From positions 1 to 14,578 of the forward strand of contig NZ_DASTBH010000349.1 in assembly GCF_035712165.1 (NCBI RefSeq): 14,578 nt of DNA. Reading direction: 5' to 3'. Numbering within the stretch: position 1 is the stretch's first letter; each line of letters opens with the position of its first letter. A model generated the notes under the pieces. That model was not told where the DNA came from. It ran no database searches and worked only from the letters and a program-made list of their open reading frames with translations. The DNA comes from DASYTH01 sp035712165 (lineage in GTDB: Bacteria > Actinomycetota > Actinomycetes > Mycobacteriales > Pseudonocardiaceae). The translations under genes and the position numbers were made by a program. Shown here piece by piece: positions 5,767-13,301 of the stretch.

Positions 5767-6963
5767 ATGCCCGGGACACCCAGCCTGCTTCGCGCCATGA
5801 ACGACAAGGCGGCGCTCGAAGTCCTGCTGGAGCGCGGACCGCTGACGCGATCGCAGCTGGCGTCCATCACGGGCATCTCGAAGCCGACGACCTCCCAGCT
5901 GCTGTCCCGGTTGCAGGAGCTGGGTCTGGTCGTCCGGGACGGGATCCGCGAGGGTCTGCCCGGCCGCACCGCGGAGCTGTACCGGGTCAACCCGAAGGCC
6001 GCCTACGTCGCCGGGGTGGACGTCAACCCCGGGCGGATGGCGGTCCGGGTGGCCCAGATCACCGGCGACGTGATCGGCGAGCACCGGCTCACCACGCCCG
6101 GCCGCACGGGGGGCGACGTGGTGGACCGGGTCAAGACGGCGCTCGCCGGCGCGTGCGACCCGGCCGGGATCGGCATCGCCGAGCTCGGCCGGGTGGTGGT
6201 CGGCATCCCGGGCGCGGTCAACCCGGCCACCGGCCGGCTCGGTTACGCCCCGCACATGTCCGGGTGGCATGTGCCACGCCTGGTGGAGACCCTGGCCGGC
6301 GGCCTCGGCGCCCGGGTCTCGGTGGAGAACGACGTCAACCTGGTCGCGCAGGCCGAGCAGGCCTACGGCGTGGCCACCGGCGTGGACAGCTTCACCGTCG
6401 TCTGGATCGGCAACGGGATCGGCATGGCGCTGGTCATCGAGGGCCGGCTGCACCGCGGCTGGAGCGGCGGGGCGGGTGAGGTCGGTTACATGCCGGTCCC
6501 CGGCGCCCCGACCGCGCGGGAGGTGGGCCGGACCGCCAACCACGGGATGCAGGCCTACGCCGGGGGACCGGCGGTCCACAAGATCATGCGTTCATACGGC
6601 TTCCGCGGCCACGATCCCGCGGCCGCCGTACGGTTCGCCGTCCGAACCCTCACCGAGGGGCAGGGCGTCGAGCGTCGGCAACGCGCGCACGCCGCGCTCA
6701 GCGAGGTCGCCGGCCGGGTGGCCATGGGCCTCGCGGCGATCGTCGCTGTTGTCGACCCGGCACTCGTCGTGTTGTCCGGAGATGTCGCCCTGGCCGGCGG
6801 CGAGCCGCTCCGGATGCGCGTCGAGCAGGAGTTGCACGCCATCTCCCTGCCCCGTCCGCCGGTCCGGCTCTCCGTGCTGTCGGCCGAACCGGTGCTCGAG
6901 GGCGCTCTCGTGCTGGCGCTGCGGCAGGCCCAGGACGAGCTGTTCACCTCCACAGTGCCTTGA
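5767..6963 (+). CDS. ROK-family transcriptional regulator of the ngc locus
   Basis: The 398-aa protein has a winged helix-turn-helix at about 12-60 (LTRSQLASITGISKPTTSQL at 26-45), then a ROK sugar-kinase-like domain. This begins GVDVNPGRMAVRVAQITGDV (83-102) and contains VENDVNLVAQAE (186-197), with Asp189 at the usual active-site position, and the glycine-rich ROK signature IGNGIGMALVIEGRLHRGWS (214-233). The zinc-binding CxCGxxGCxE motif of typical ROK proteins is missing: VPGAPTAREVGRT (244-256) lies where it should be, without cysteines. The start fits the family N-terminus GTPSLLRAMND. The ngcE gene begins 52 bases downstream on the same strand. It probably represses its own promoter and the transporter until an amino sugar binds. 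Confidence 0.85.
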   Translation: MPGTPSLLRAMNDKAALEVLLERGPLTRSQLASITGISKPTTSQLLSRLQELGLVVRDGIREGLPGRTAELYRVNPKAAYVAGVDVNPGRMAVRVAQITGDVIGEHRLTTPGRTGGDVVDRVKTALAGACDPAGIGIAELGRVVVGIPGAVNPATGRLGYAPHMSGWHVPRLVETLAGGLGARVSVENDVNLVAQAEQAYGVATGVDSFTVVWIGNGIGMALVIEGRLHRGWSGGAGEVGYMPVPGAPTAREVGRTANHGMQAYAGGPAVHKIMRSYGFRGHDPAAAVRFAVRTLTEGQGVERRQRAHAALSEVAGRVAMGLAAIVAVVDPALVVLSGDVALAGGEPLRMRVEQELHAISLPRPPVRLSVLSAEPVLEGALVLALRQAQDELFTSTVP

Positions 6964-7015
6964 CCGCCCTTGATGTTGAGTTCCCTCCGTTCCCACTAAG
7001 GAGAAGAGAAGAGAG

Positions 7016-8458
7016 ATGTCCGAAACCATCCGCGATACCGCAGACGTCTCCCGGCGGCAGATGCTGCGCGGGATCGGCCTGACCGCGTTCATGGTTGTCC
7101 CCGGCGCGGCCGTGCTGTCGGCCTGCGCTACCGGTGGTGACGACGGCGACACGGGCAACACCGTGTCGAACTCGGGTGACGCCAAGAACCCGCTCGGGGT
7201 CAAGGCGGACGCGCCGCTCGAGGTCGTGATCTTCAAAGGCGGCCTCGGCGACGAGTACGCCACCCAGGTGCACGAGCCGCTGTACAAGAAGAGCTTCCCG
7301 CAGGCGGAGATCAAGCACGTCGCGACGCAGCAGATCGCGCAGACGATGCAGCCGCGGTTCGCCGCCGGCAACCCGCCGGACATGATCGCCAACGCGGGTA
7401 GCGACAACATGGACAACCTGGCGCTGCAGAGCGAGGGACAGCTGCAGGACCTGACCGCGCTGTTCGAGTCCCCGTCGGTGGACGACCCGAGCAAGAAGGT
7501 CAAGGACACGCTGGTGCCGGGCGCCTACGACGTGGGCGTCATCGACGGCAAGCCGTACATGCTCGCCTACGTCTACACCGCCTACGGCCTGTGGTACGAC
7601 AAGAACCAGTTCACCAAGAACGCCTGGACCGCGCCGAAGAGCTGGGACGACTTCAAGGCGTTCTGTGAGAAGGCCAAGTCGGCCGGGATCACCCCGTACG
7701 CCTATGCCGGCAAGAACGCCTCGTACTACCAGTACTGGATGATCCTGATCTCCGCCGCCAAGATCGGCACCAACAAGGTGCTGCTCGACATCGACAACCT
7801 GGAGAGCGGCGCCTGGACCAACGACGCGGTGCGCAAGTCCGCGGCGGCCTGGGCCGAGATCGGCAAGTTCATGGACAAGAGCTTCGAGGGGCTCATCCAC
7901 ACCGAGGTGCAGACCCAGCAGAACCAGGGCAAGATCGCGCTCTACCCGTCCGGTTCGTGGCTGGAGAACGAGCAGAAGAAGGAGACCCCGGCCACCTTCG
8001 AGTACTCGGTCACCCCGACCCCGAGCGTCACCTCCAGCGACAAGCTGCCGTTCGAGGCGGTCCGCGCGGTGGCCGGTGAGTGGTACATCGTGCCGTCCAA
8101 GGCCAAGAACGTGCAGGGCGGCATGGAGTACCTTCGGTTGATGCTGTCCAAGGAGGGGGCGAAGGGCTTCACCGAGAAGTCCGGCAACCTCACCATCGTC
8201 AAGGGCGCTGCCGAGGGCCTGCCGCTCTCGCCGGGCAACCGCAGCGTCGCGGCGCTCCAGCTCGCCGCGGGTGACAACGTGGTTACCGACAGCCGTTTCG
8301 AGAGCTGGTACAAGGAGCTGGAGACCGAGCTGCGCACGCAGACCAACGCGCTCATGTTCGGCCGCAGCTCCGCCGACCAGTTCTGCGAGAACATGCAGAA
8401 GAAGGCCGACGCGATCAAGGCCGACTCGTCGGTGACCAAGCAGCACCGGGACAAGTGA
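7016..8458 (+). CDS. ngcE: N-acetylglucosamine/diacetylchitobiose-binding lipoprotein NgcE
   Basis: This 480-aa extracellular binding protein of a carbohydrate ABC importer carries a Tat-type lipoprotein signal: SRRQML (12-17), a hydrophobic stretch, and a lipobox LSAC with Cys37 as the lipidated residue. The mature protein starts with a flexible Gly/Asp/Ser linker. The segments KNPLGVKADAPLEVVIFKGG and DPSKKVKDTLVPGAY are very like Streptomyces NgcE, as are the conserved IDNLESGAW and YPSGSWLENE, so the assignment is to this specific subfamily rather than to generic sugar-binding proteins. A long purine run beginning AAGGAG (6998-7015) provides the ribosome binding site. It is followed directly by both permease genes. 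The ligand is inferred from family resemblance plus the DasR-like sites upstream. Confidence 0.88.
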   Translation: MSETIRDTADVSRRQMLRGIGLTAFMVVPGAAVLSACATGGDDGDTGNTVSNSGDAKNPLGVKADAPLEVVIFKGGLGDEYATQVHEPLYKKSFPQAEIKHVATQQIAQTMQPRFAAGNPPDMIANAGSDNMDNLALQSEGQLQDLTALFESPSVDDPSKKVKDTLVPGAYDVGVIDGKPYMLAYVYTAYGLWYDKNQFTKNAWTAPKSWDDFKAFCEKAKSAGITPYAYAGKNASYYQYWMILISAAKIGTNKVLLDIDNLESGAWTNDAVRKSAAAWAEIGKFMDKSFEGLIHTEVQTQQNQGKIALYPSGSWLENEQKKETPATFEYSVTPTPSVTSSDKLPFEAVRAVAGEWYIVPSKAKNVQGGMEYLRLMLSKEGAKGFTEKSGNLTIVKGAAEGLPLSPGNRSVAALQLAAGDNVVTDSRFESWYKELETELRTQTNALMFGRSSADQFCENMQKKADAIKADSSVTKQHRDK

Positions 8459-8460
8459 CC

Positions 8461-9372
8461 ATGCGGCAGGGCAGGTATCCCTTCATCATCGGTTTCCTTG
8501 TGGTGCCGGTGGTGTTGTACGCGGTTTTCGTGATCGGGCCGTACGCGCAGGCTTTCTACATCGCCACGACCAACTGGCGAGGCGTGTCGGCGCACCCGAA
8601 GTTCATCGGTTTCGAGAACTTCACGCGGCTGTTCCAGGATCCCGTGTTCTGGAAGGCGATCTCGCATCACCTCTTCCTGTTACTTGCCCTGCCGGTGATC
8701 ACCCTCACGATCGCGCTGTTCCTGGCCTTCCTGCTCAACGTCGCGGGCGGCAGCCGCAGCGGCGGGATGAGCGGGATCTGGGGCTCGAAGTTCTACAAGA
8801 TCGTCTACTTCTTCCCCCAGGTCCTGGCCGTGGCGCTGATCGGCGTGCTGTTCCAGGCGATGTACCGGCCGGACTCGGCCGGCGTGCTCAACGGCCTGCT
8901 CGACCTGATCGGCATCAGCCCGGTCGGCTGGCTCACCCAGCCCAACCTCGCGCTGTGGTCGATCCTCGCGGTGATGGTCTGGCAGGCCGTCGGGTTCTAC
9001 GTGGTGTTGTTCTCGGCCGGGATGGCCGCCATCCCGGCCGAGATCTACGAGTCGGCCGCACTCGACGGGTGCGGCCGGTTCCGGCTGTTCTTCGGCGTGA
9101 CGCTGCCGCTGCTGTGGGACAGCCTGCAGGTCGCCTGGGTCTACCTCGGCATCGCCGCGTTCGACGCGTTCGTGCTCGTGCAGGTGCTGTCGGTGGACCG
9201 GGGCGGACCGGACGGCTCGACGACGGTGATCCCGCTGGAGATCTGGCGCCAGGCGTTCACCTTCTCCCGGTTCGGCTACGCGTCGGCGATGGGCGTCGCG
9301 CTGTTCTTCCTGACCCTCACCTTCGCCGTGCTGACCCTGCGGGTCACCCGGCGCGAGCGGATCGAGTACTGA
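8461..9372 (+). CDS. ngcF: ABC transporter permease NgcF
   Basis: A 303-aa inner-membrane protein of the MalF-like class with about six membrane helices (roughly residues 8-30, 70-93, 114-134, 163-188, 222-244 and 275-295). The cytoplasmic EAA loop that contacts the ATPase is EIYESAALDGCGRFRLFFGV (194-213). The start RQGRYPFIIGFLVVP resembles known NgcF. ATG 8461, two bases after the ngcE stop, is preferred; GTG 8455 overlaps that stop by four bases and would add two residues. No ATPase gene accompanies it, as expected for importers that use the shared MsiK ATPase. Confidence 0.85.
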   Translation: MRQGRYPFIIGFLVVPVVLYAVFVIGPYAQAFYIATTNWRGVSAHPKFIGFENFTRLFQDPVFWKAISHHLFLLLALPVITLTIALFLAFLLNVAGGSRSGGMSGIWGSKFYKIVYFFPQVLAVALIGVLFQAMYRPDSAGVLNGLLDLIGISPVGWLTQPNLALWSILAVMVWQAVGFYVVLFSAGMAAIPAEIYESAALDGCGRFRLFFGVTLPLLWDSLQVAWVYLGIAAFDAFVLVQVLSVDRGGPDGSTTVIPLEIWRQAFTFSRFGYASAMGVALFFLTLTFAVLTLRVTRRERIEY

Positions 9373-9373
9373 C

Positions 9374-10285
9374 ATGGCCGTGACGCAGGTAGAGACCCCC
9401 GCGCCCGCCGGCCCGCCCCCGCGTCTGACCCGGCCGCCCCGGCCGAGCTACGTTCCGGGGCAGCGCAACGTCTTCACCGGACTGTCGCATGTGGCCCTGG
9501 TGGTGTGGTCGGTGACGGTGATCGTGCCGATCGTGTGGACGTTCATGTCCTCGTTCAAGACCAACACCGAGATCTTCAACGAGCCGCTCGGGCTGCCGGG
9601 AGCGTTCCGACTGGACGCCTGGGGCCGGGCGTGGGACAAGGCGCGCATCCCCGAGTACATGCTCAACACGGTCATCGTGGTCGGGTTGAGCACGGCCGGG
9701 ACGATGCTGTTCGGCTCGATGGCGGCCTACGTGCTGGCCCGGTACAAGTTCCCGGGCAACCGGTTGATCTACTTCATGTTCGTGTCCGGCATGGTGTTCC
9801 CGGTCTTCCTGGCGCTGGTGCCGCTGTTCCTGGTGGTGCGCCAACTCGGCCTGCTGGACACCTACCTCGGCCTGATCCTGGTCTACATCGCCTACTCGCT
9901 GCCGTTCACGATCTTCTTCATGGCGGCGTTCTTCCGAACGTTGTCCACCTCGGTGGCCGAGGCGGCGATGATCGACGGTGCCTCGCACACCCGGACCTTC
10001 TTCCAGATCATGGTGCCGATGGCCAAGCCCGGCCTGATCAGCATCACGATCTTCAACGTGCTCGGCCAGTGGAACCAGTACCTGCTGCCGATCGTGCTGC
10101 TGCCCTCGCAGGACAAATGGGTGATCACGCAGGGCATCGCGAACATCAACACCAACGCCGGCTACGAGGTCGACTGGCCCAGCATGTTCGCGGCGCTGAG
10201 CATGGCGATCGTCCCGATGATCGTCGTCTACATCATCTTCCAGCGCCAGATCCAGTCCGGTCTGACCGCCGGGGCGGTGAAGTAG
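9374..10285 (+). CDS. ngcG: ABC transporter permease NgcG
   Basis: A 303-aa MalG-like permease, starting one base after the ngcF stop. A proline-rich cytoplasmic leader (1-35) precedes membrane helices near 36-58, 97-122, 131-154, 163-186, 222-245 and 270-289. The EAA motif is AEAAMIDGASHTRTFFQIMV (195-214). With NgcE and NgcF it forms the membrane part of the amino-sugar importer. It ends 25 bases from the convergent TsaA-like gene; a small GC hairpin (10265-10278) inside its last codons lacks a T-tract and is not called a terminator. Confidence 0.87.
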   Translation: MAVTQVETPAPAGPPPRLTRPPRPSYVPGQRNVFTGLSHVALVVWSVTVIVPIVWTFMSSFKTNTEIFNEPLGLPGAFRLDAWGRAWDKARIPEYMLNTVIVVGLSTAGTMLFGSMAAYVLARYKFPGNRLIYFMFVSGMVFPVFLALVPLFLVVRQLGLLDTYLGLILVYIAYSLPFTIFFMAAFFRTLSTSVAEAAMIDGASHTRTFFQIMVPMAKPGLISITIFNVLGQWNQYLLPIVLLPSQDKWVITQGIANINTNAGYEVDWPSMFAALSMAIVPMIVVYIIFQRQIQSGLTAGAVK

Positions 10286-10310
10286 CGGGGGATGGGTGGC
10301 GCGGTCAGTG

Positions 10311-10778
10311 CTACGGCTGGAAGTACTCCGACATCAGGCGGCCGACCCATTCCGGCTGGGTGACGTTCGCCGGGAGGAACTCCGCCATCGTCGGCTTCAG
10401 GTCGATGACCGGGGTGCCGGAGACCGCGTCGAGGCCCACCACCGTCAGGTCGCGGCCGTCGACGGACTCGATGGTGCAGCACGTCACCCCGATGCGGTTG
10501 GGTCTGCGGGGGCCGCGTCCGGCGAAGACCCCGACCGGCGGAAGGTCCGCGCGGCCGCGGCTGGGGCGGGGTTCGCGGTAGTCGTCGAGCTCCGGGAGCC
10601 GGTCGAAGAGGAAGAGGACCTCCACGTGGGAGAAGCCCTCCAGGCCCTGCAGGCACGCCTCGCCGAAGCGCTCGTCGACGGTGATCGTGCTGCGGACGGC
10701 ACCCCAGTTGTCCGTGTGCTGGACGTCGGTCCGGTCGTTGCGGACCGTGCCGATCGGGGTGATCTCGAAGCTCGGCAT
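10311..10778 (-). CDS. TsaA/TrmO-like (UPF0066) protein, probable tRNA t6A37 methyltransferase
   Basis: The 155-aa protein has the beta-barrel TsaA/YaeB (TrmO) fold. Landmarks are IGTVRND at the N-terminus (9-15), FSHVEVLFLFDR (49-60), GPRRPNRIGVT (89-99) and VVGLDAVSGTPVIDLKP (113-129), the last two being the family's S-adenosylmethionine-binding signatures. E. coli TrmO methylates t6A37 in tRNA-Thr; this version is the short single-domain form, so its exact substrate is uncertain. ATG 10778 fits the family start; a GTG at 10793 would add five residues. Neither has a strong ribosome binding site. It follows the TetR gene closely on the same strand, so they are probably co-transcribed. Confidence 0.8.
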   Translation of the reverse strand: MPSFEITPIGTVRNDRTDVQHTDNWGAVRSTITVDERFGEACLQGLEGFSHVEVLFLFDRLPELDDYREPRPSRGRADLPPVGVFAGRGPRRPNRIGVTCCTIESVDGRDLTVVGLDAVSGTPVIDLKPTMAEFLPANVTQPEWVGRLMSEYFQP

Positions 10779-10809
10779 GGCGGCGGTTCTCACTTTCTCT
10801 GTCGGTGGC

Positions 10810-11376
10810 TCAGGTTCCGGCGATCCGGGTGACGAGGAGGTCGAGCCGTTCCTCCTGCTTGTCCGGGGGGATGCGGCCGCTGTCGGACAGCACGGCCATA
10901 CCGTGCAACGCGCTCCAGACGACCTCGGCGAACAGTTCGCGTCGCGCGTTGTCCGGCGGGAAGCAACTGACGAACTCGTCGAAACCCGCCCGCAGCGGCG
11001 GCGGTGTCTCGGCGCTGGCGAACTTCAGGTTCGTGGGCAGGATGAACATGGCCTGGTAGAGGGCGGGTCGCTCGGTGGCGAACTCCAGGTAGGCACGGCA
11101 GACGGCGCGCAGGGCCGCGCCGGGGGCGGACTGCCGGGCCCGGCGCAGGTGGGCGGCGAGTTCGCCGAACCCGTCCAGGGCGACGGCGCTCACGATCGCG
11201 TCCTTGCCGTCGAAGTGGCTGTAGAGCACGGGTTGGCTGTACTCGACGCGTTCGGCCAGCCTGCGGGTCGTCACCGCCTCCCAGCCTTCGGTCTCGGCGA
11301 GCTCGCGCGCGGCCGTGATGATCAGCTGATGGCGGTGCGCGCGTTCCCGTTCGCGGCGCTCGCTGATGGCGGACAC
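10810..11376 (-). CDS. TetR/AcrR-family regulator with WHG-type C-terminal domain
   Basis: The 188-aa regulator has an N-terminal TetR helix-turn-helix (about 15-60: IITAARELAETEGWEAVTTR then LAERVEYSQPVLYSHFDGKD). The ligand-binding domain carries VVWSALHGMAVL (152-163), the hallmark of WHG-domain TetR proteins. The GTG at 11376 has a TATGAT -10 box ending six bases upstream, so the transcript probably starts on the start codon. It is divergent from the DUF4267-type gene and a near-perfect palindrome lies between them, so it likely represses itself and that membrane protein gene. The inducing ligand cannot be inferred. Confidence 0.85.
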   Translation of the reverse strand: MSAISERRERERAHRHQLIITAARELAETEGWEAVTTRRLAERVEYSQPVLYSHFDGKDAIVSAVALDGFGELAAHLRRARQSAPGAALRAVCRAYLEFATERPALYQAMFILPTNLKFASAETPPPLRAGFDEFVSCFPPDNARRELFAEVVWSALHGMAVLSDSGRIPPDKQEERLDLLVTRIAGT

Positions 11377-11382
11377 AAGGTC

Positions 11383-11410
11383 ATCATAGCAGCGCTAGAT
11401 ATCCTGTCTA
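11383..11410 (-). promoter_or_regulatory. Leaderless-type promoter of the TetR gene
   Basis: On the minus strand TAGACA (11410-11405) and TATGAT (11388-11383) are 16 bases apart. The -10 box ends exactly six bases before the GTG at 11376, placing the transcription start on the first base of the start codon. The -35 box lies inside the palindrome at 11398-11422. Confidence 0.55.
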
Positions 11411-11450
11411 TGACAGAATATCGTTGCTACTGTCGATAGCGCCGCTAGAT
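11387..11450 (+). repeat. Pair of direct repeats flanking the TetR operator
   Basis: TAGCAGCGCTAGAT (11387-11400) and TAGCGCCGCTAGAT (11437-11450) match at 12 of 14 positions and lie 50 bases apart, one on each side of the operator palindrome. The second contains a perfect small palindrome TAGCG-C-CGCTA. They may be secondary binding sites for the TetR protein or for another regulator. Confidence 0.45.
11398..11422. promoter_or_regulatory. Probable TetR operator palindrome
   Basis: The arms GATATCCTGTC (11398-11408) and GACAGAATATC (11412-11422) are reverse complements at 10 of 11 positions around a 3-base centre TAT. The site lies between the divergent TetR and DUF4267-type genes and covers the TetR -35 box, the usual position for an autorepressed TetR operator. 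Confidence 0.6.
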
Positions 11451-11471
11451 TCCCACCGGGAGGGGAACCCC

Positions 11472-11846
11472 ATGCTCACCACCATCGCCGTCGTGCTCGC
11501 CGCGCTGATCGGCGCGGGCTGCGTCCTCATGGGCGCGTACATCCTGTGGACGCCGCGGGCCGCCGCCGGCTTCGGCATCCCCGACACGCCCACCGAGGAC
11601 CGCGCCTTCCGGGCCTGGCTGTCCGTGAAGGCCGTGCGCGACCTGGTTTCGGGGGTCCTCATCATCATCGTGCTGGTGGCGGCGACCCCCCAGGTGCTGG
11701 GCGCCGTCCTGCTGGCCGCCACCGCCATTCCGGTCGGCGACGCGCTGATCGTGTTGCGCAGCAACGGACCCAGGTCGGCCGTCTACGGCGTCCACGGCGC
11801 CACCGCCGCGGTGATGCTGGCGACCAGCGTGCTCCTGCTCCGCTGA
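11472..11846 (+). CDS. Small four-helix membrane protein, DUF4267-like
   Basis: The 124-aa protein is almost entirely hydrophobic, with membrane segments at about 3-22, 57-71, 76-95 and 103-122. A conserved-looking polar loop GFGIPDTPTEDRAFRAWLSV (33-52) is followed by KAVRDL, a pattern typical of DUF4267 proteins. Function is unknown. ATG 11472 is preferred over an upstream in-frame start at 11424 because GGGAGGGGAA (11458-11467) provides a strong ribosome binding site five bases before it. It is transcribed away from the TetR gene, so it is the likely target of that regulator. It ends eight bases from the convergent ogt gene. Confidence 0.75.
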   Translation: MLTTIAVVLAALIGAGCVLMGAYILWTPRAAAGFGIPDTPTEDRAFRAWLSVKAVRDLVSGVLIIIVLVAATPQVLGAVLLAATAIPVGDALIVLRSNGPRSAVYGVHGATAAVMLATSVLLLR

Positions 11847-11854
11847 GAGCGGCC

Positions 11855-12439
11855 TCACCACAGCGTCGGGGGCAGGTGGCCTTCCAGGGTGAGCAGGTGG
11901 CGTTTGGAGTGGACGCCGCCGGGGGCGCTGAAGCCGCCGAGGTGGGAGCCGGCGACGACGCGGTGGCACGGGACGATGATCGGGATGTGGTTGCTGCCCA
12001 TGATCGCGCCGATGCCCCGGGGCGGGATGCCGGTGCCGGAGCGTTCGGCCAGCTCGCCGTAGGTGATCACCTCGCCGTACGGGACGGTGCTGTGCAGGGT
12101 GGACAGCACCGTGCGGCGGGCGGTCGAGGTGGACTGCCAGTCCAGCGGCAGGGTGAACCGATGCAGGGTGCCGGCGAAGTAGCCGGCGAGCTCCGCCTCG
12201 GCCGCTTCGGTGCGGGCCGGGTCGACCACGACCGGCAGGCCGAGGCGGGCGGCCATTTGGTAGCGGGCGTCCAGTGCGTCCTGGAAGCCGGTGCCTGTCA
12301 CCCCGAGCTCGGTGACGGCACGGTCGCGGTCGTCCGGGGTGTCCTGGAAGCTGGTGCCCGCGACGCCGAGCTCGGTGACGGCCACCAGGACCGCACCGAG
12401 CTCGGTCGGCACGCTGCCGAACGCCACGGTTTGCGACAT
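11855..12439 (-). CDS. ogt: Methylated-DNA-protein cysteine methyltransferase (Ogt type) with an internal duplication
   Basis: A suicide DNA repair enzyme that removes alkyl groups from O6-alkylguanine. The C-terminal domain is complete: VPYGEVITYGELAE (119-132), arginine finger region PPRGIGAIMGSN (139-150) and PCHRVV with acceptor Cys158, then GGFSAPGGVHSKRHLLTLE. The N-terminal domain is unusual: AVTELGVAGTSFQD (20-33) is repeated as AVTELGVTGTGFQD (41-54), so the 194-aa protein is about 21 residues longer than expected. The active site is not affected. The start codon overlaps the stop of the PEP-mutase-like gene (TGATG), suggesting translational coupling. Confidence 0.9.
   Translation of the reverse strand: MSQTVAFGSVPTELGAVLVAVTELGVAGTSFQDTPDDRDRAVTELGVTGTGFQDALDARYQMAARLGLPVVVDPARTEAAEAELAGYFAGTLHRFTLPLDWQSTSTARRTVLSTLHSTVPYGEVITYGELAERSGTGIPPRGIGAIMGSNHIPIIVPCHRVVAGSHLGGFSAPGGVHSKRHLLTLEGHLPPTLW
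12278..12382 (-). repeat. In-frame tandem duplication within ogt
   Basis: The 42-base segments 12278-12319 and 12341-12382 match at 37 positions and are offset by 63 bases, exactly 21 codons. Three of the five differences are transitions. An extra short copy of CCGAGCTCGGT occurs at 12396-12406, which may have seeded slippage. The duplication keeps the reading frame. Confidence 0.8.
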
Positions 12440-13269
12440 CAGCGTCCAGCGAGCGAGTTCAGGTCGGGGAAGCTCAGGCCGTCGGCCAGCGCGGTGTAGG
12501 TGCCCTCGGTGAGCACCTCGGCCGCGGCGCGCTCGGCCGCGCCGTAGGCGACCTGGGCGAGCCCGGACCCGACGCTGGCCCGGGCGACACCCAGGTCGGC
12601 CAGCTCGGACACGGCCGGCGCACCCGGCCCGACGAGGACGTTCAGCGGCGCCCCCACCTCCTTGGCCAGCGTGGCGATGGTGCCCGGGTCGACCACGCCG
12701 GGCACGAACACCCCGTCGGCGCCGGCGGCGACGTAGGCCGCGGCCCGCTCGAGGGTGGCCGGCAACCGGCCCGCCGGCTCACCGACGCCGCGCAGGTACA
12801 CGTCGATCCGGGCGTTGATGAACAGCCGCACGCCGGTGCCGTCGGCGGCGGACCGGGCGGCGGCCAGCCGGGCGGTGTAGGTGTCGATGTCCTGCAACGG
12901 GGCGGACCCGGCGAACGCGCCGTCCTCCAGGTTCACGCCGACCGCGCCCGCCTCGATCACCATCCGGATGGTCTCGGCCACCCCGGCCGGGTCGTCGGCG
13001 AAGCCGCTCTCGATGTCGGCGGTGACCGGAAGCTCGACCGCGGCGGCGGTGCGCGCCACCAGATCGACGGCCAGCGACCGGTCCAGCCGGTTGCCGTCCG
13101 GCGCGCCGAGGCTCCACGCGACCCCCGCGCTCGTGGTGGCGACGGCCTTGGCGCCGGCCCGGGCCACCAGGTTGGCACTGGCCACGTCCCAGGCGTTCGG
13201 AAGGACCAGGACCCCGTCATGGTGCAGTGCGTGGAACCGCGCGGCCCGGTCCTGCTGGGTGGTTGTCAT
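12439..13269 (-). CDS. Isocitrate lyase/PEP mutase superfamily enzyme
   Basis: The 276-aa TIM-barrel enzyme shows the superfamily landmarks: VLPNAWDVASA (22-32), metal- and substrate-binding VTADIESGF (82-90, Asp85 and Glu87), GVNLEDG (111-117, Glu115) and FINARIDVYL (150-159). The KxCGH catalytic loop of isocitrate lyase is absent, so it is not an isocitrate or methylisocitrate lyase in the strict sense. Relatives include oxaloacetate decarboxylases, carboxyphosphonoenolpyruvate synthase and 2,3-dimethylmalate lyase; the substrate is unknown. It lies between GNAT (32 bases upstream) and ogt (overlapping stop and start), forming a probable operon. A second family member begins at 14446. Confidence 0.82.
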   Translation of the reverse strand: MTTTQQDRAARFHALHHDGVLVLPNAWDVASANLVARAGAKAVATTSAGVAWSLGAPDGNRLDRSLAVDLVARTAAAVELPVTADIESGFADDPAGVAETIRMVIEAGAVGVNLEDGAFAGSAPLQDIDTYTARLAAARSAADGTGVRLFINARIDVYLRGVGEPAGRLPATLERAAAYVAAGADGVFVPGVVDPGTIATLAKEVGAPLNVLVGPGAPAVSELADLGVARASVGSGLAQVAYGAAERAAAEVLTEGTYTALADGLSFPDLNSLAGR

Positions 13270-13301
13270 GGCGCGCAGTCAACCAGCAGCCACCGACAAA
13301 C

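Noticed and set aside
6964..7015. Possible separate promoter directly before ngcE
   Set aside because: TTGATG at 6970-6975 has no TANNNT box at a proper distance. The 52-base gap holds mainly the purine-rich ribosome binding site, so co-transcription with the ROK gene is simpler.
6944..8446. 500-codon minus-strand open frame opposite ngcE
   Set aside because: It is a shadow of the well-supported NgcE gene, with Leu/Arg/Gly/Val-rich sequence and no domain.
10265..10278. Perfect GC hairpin ACCGCC-GG-GGCGGT at the end of ngcG
   Set aside because: The loop is only two bases, it lies within coding sequence and no T-tract follows, so it is not a convincing terminator.
11840..11852. Small hairpin CCGCT-GAG-AGCGG between the convergent DUF4267-type and ogt genes
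   Set aside because: A 5-bp stem without T-tract on either strand is too weak to call as a terminator, although its placement between convergent stops is suggestive.
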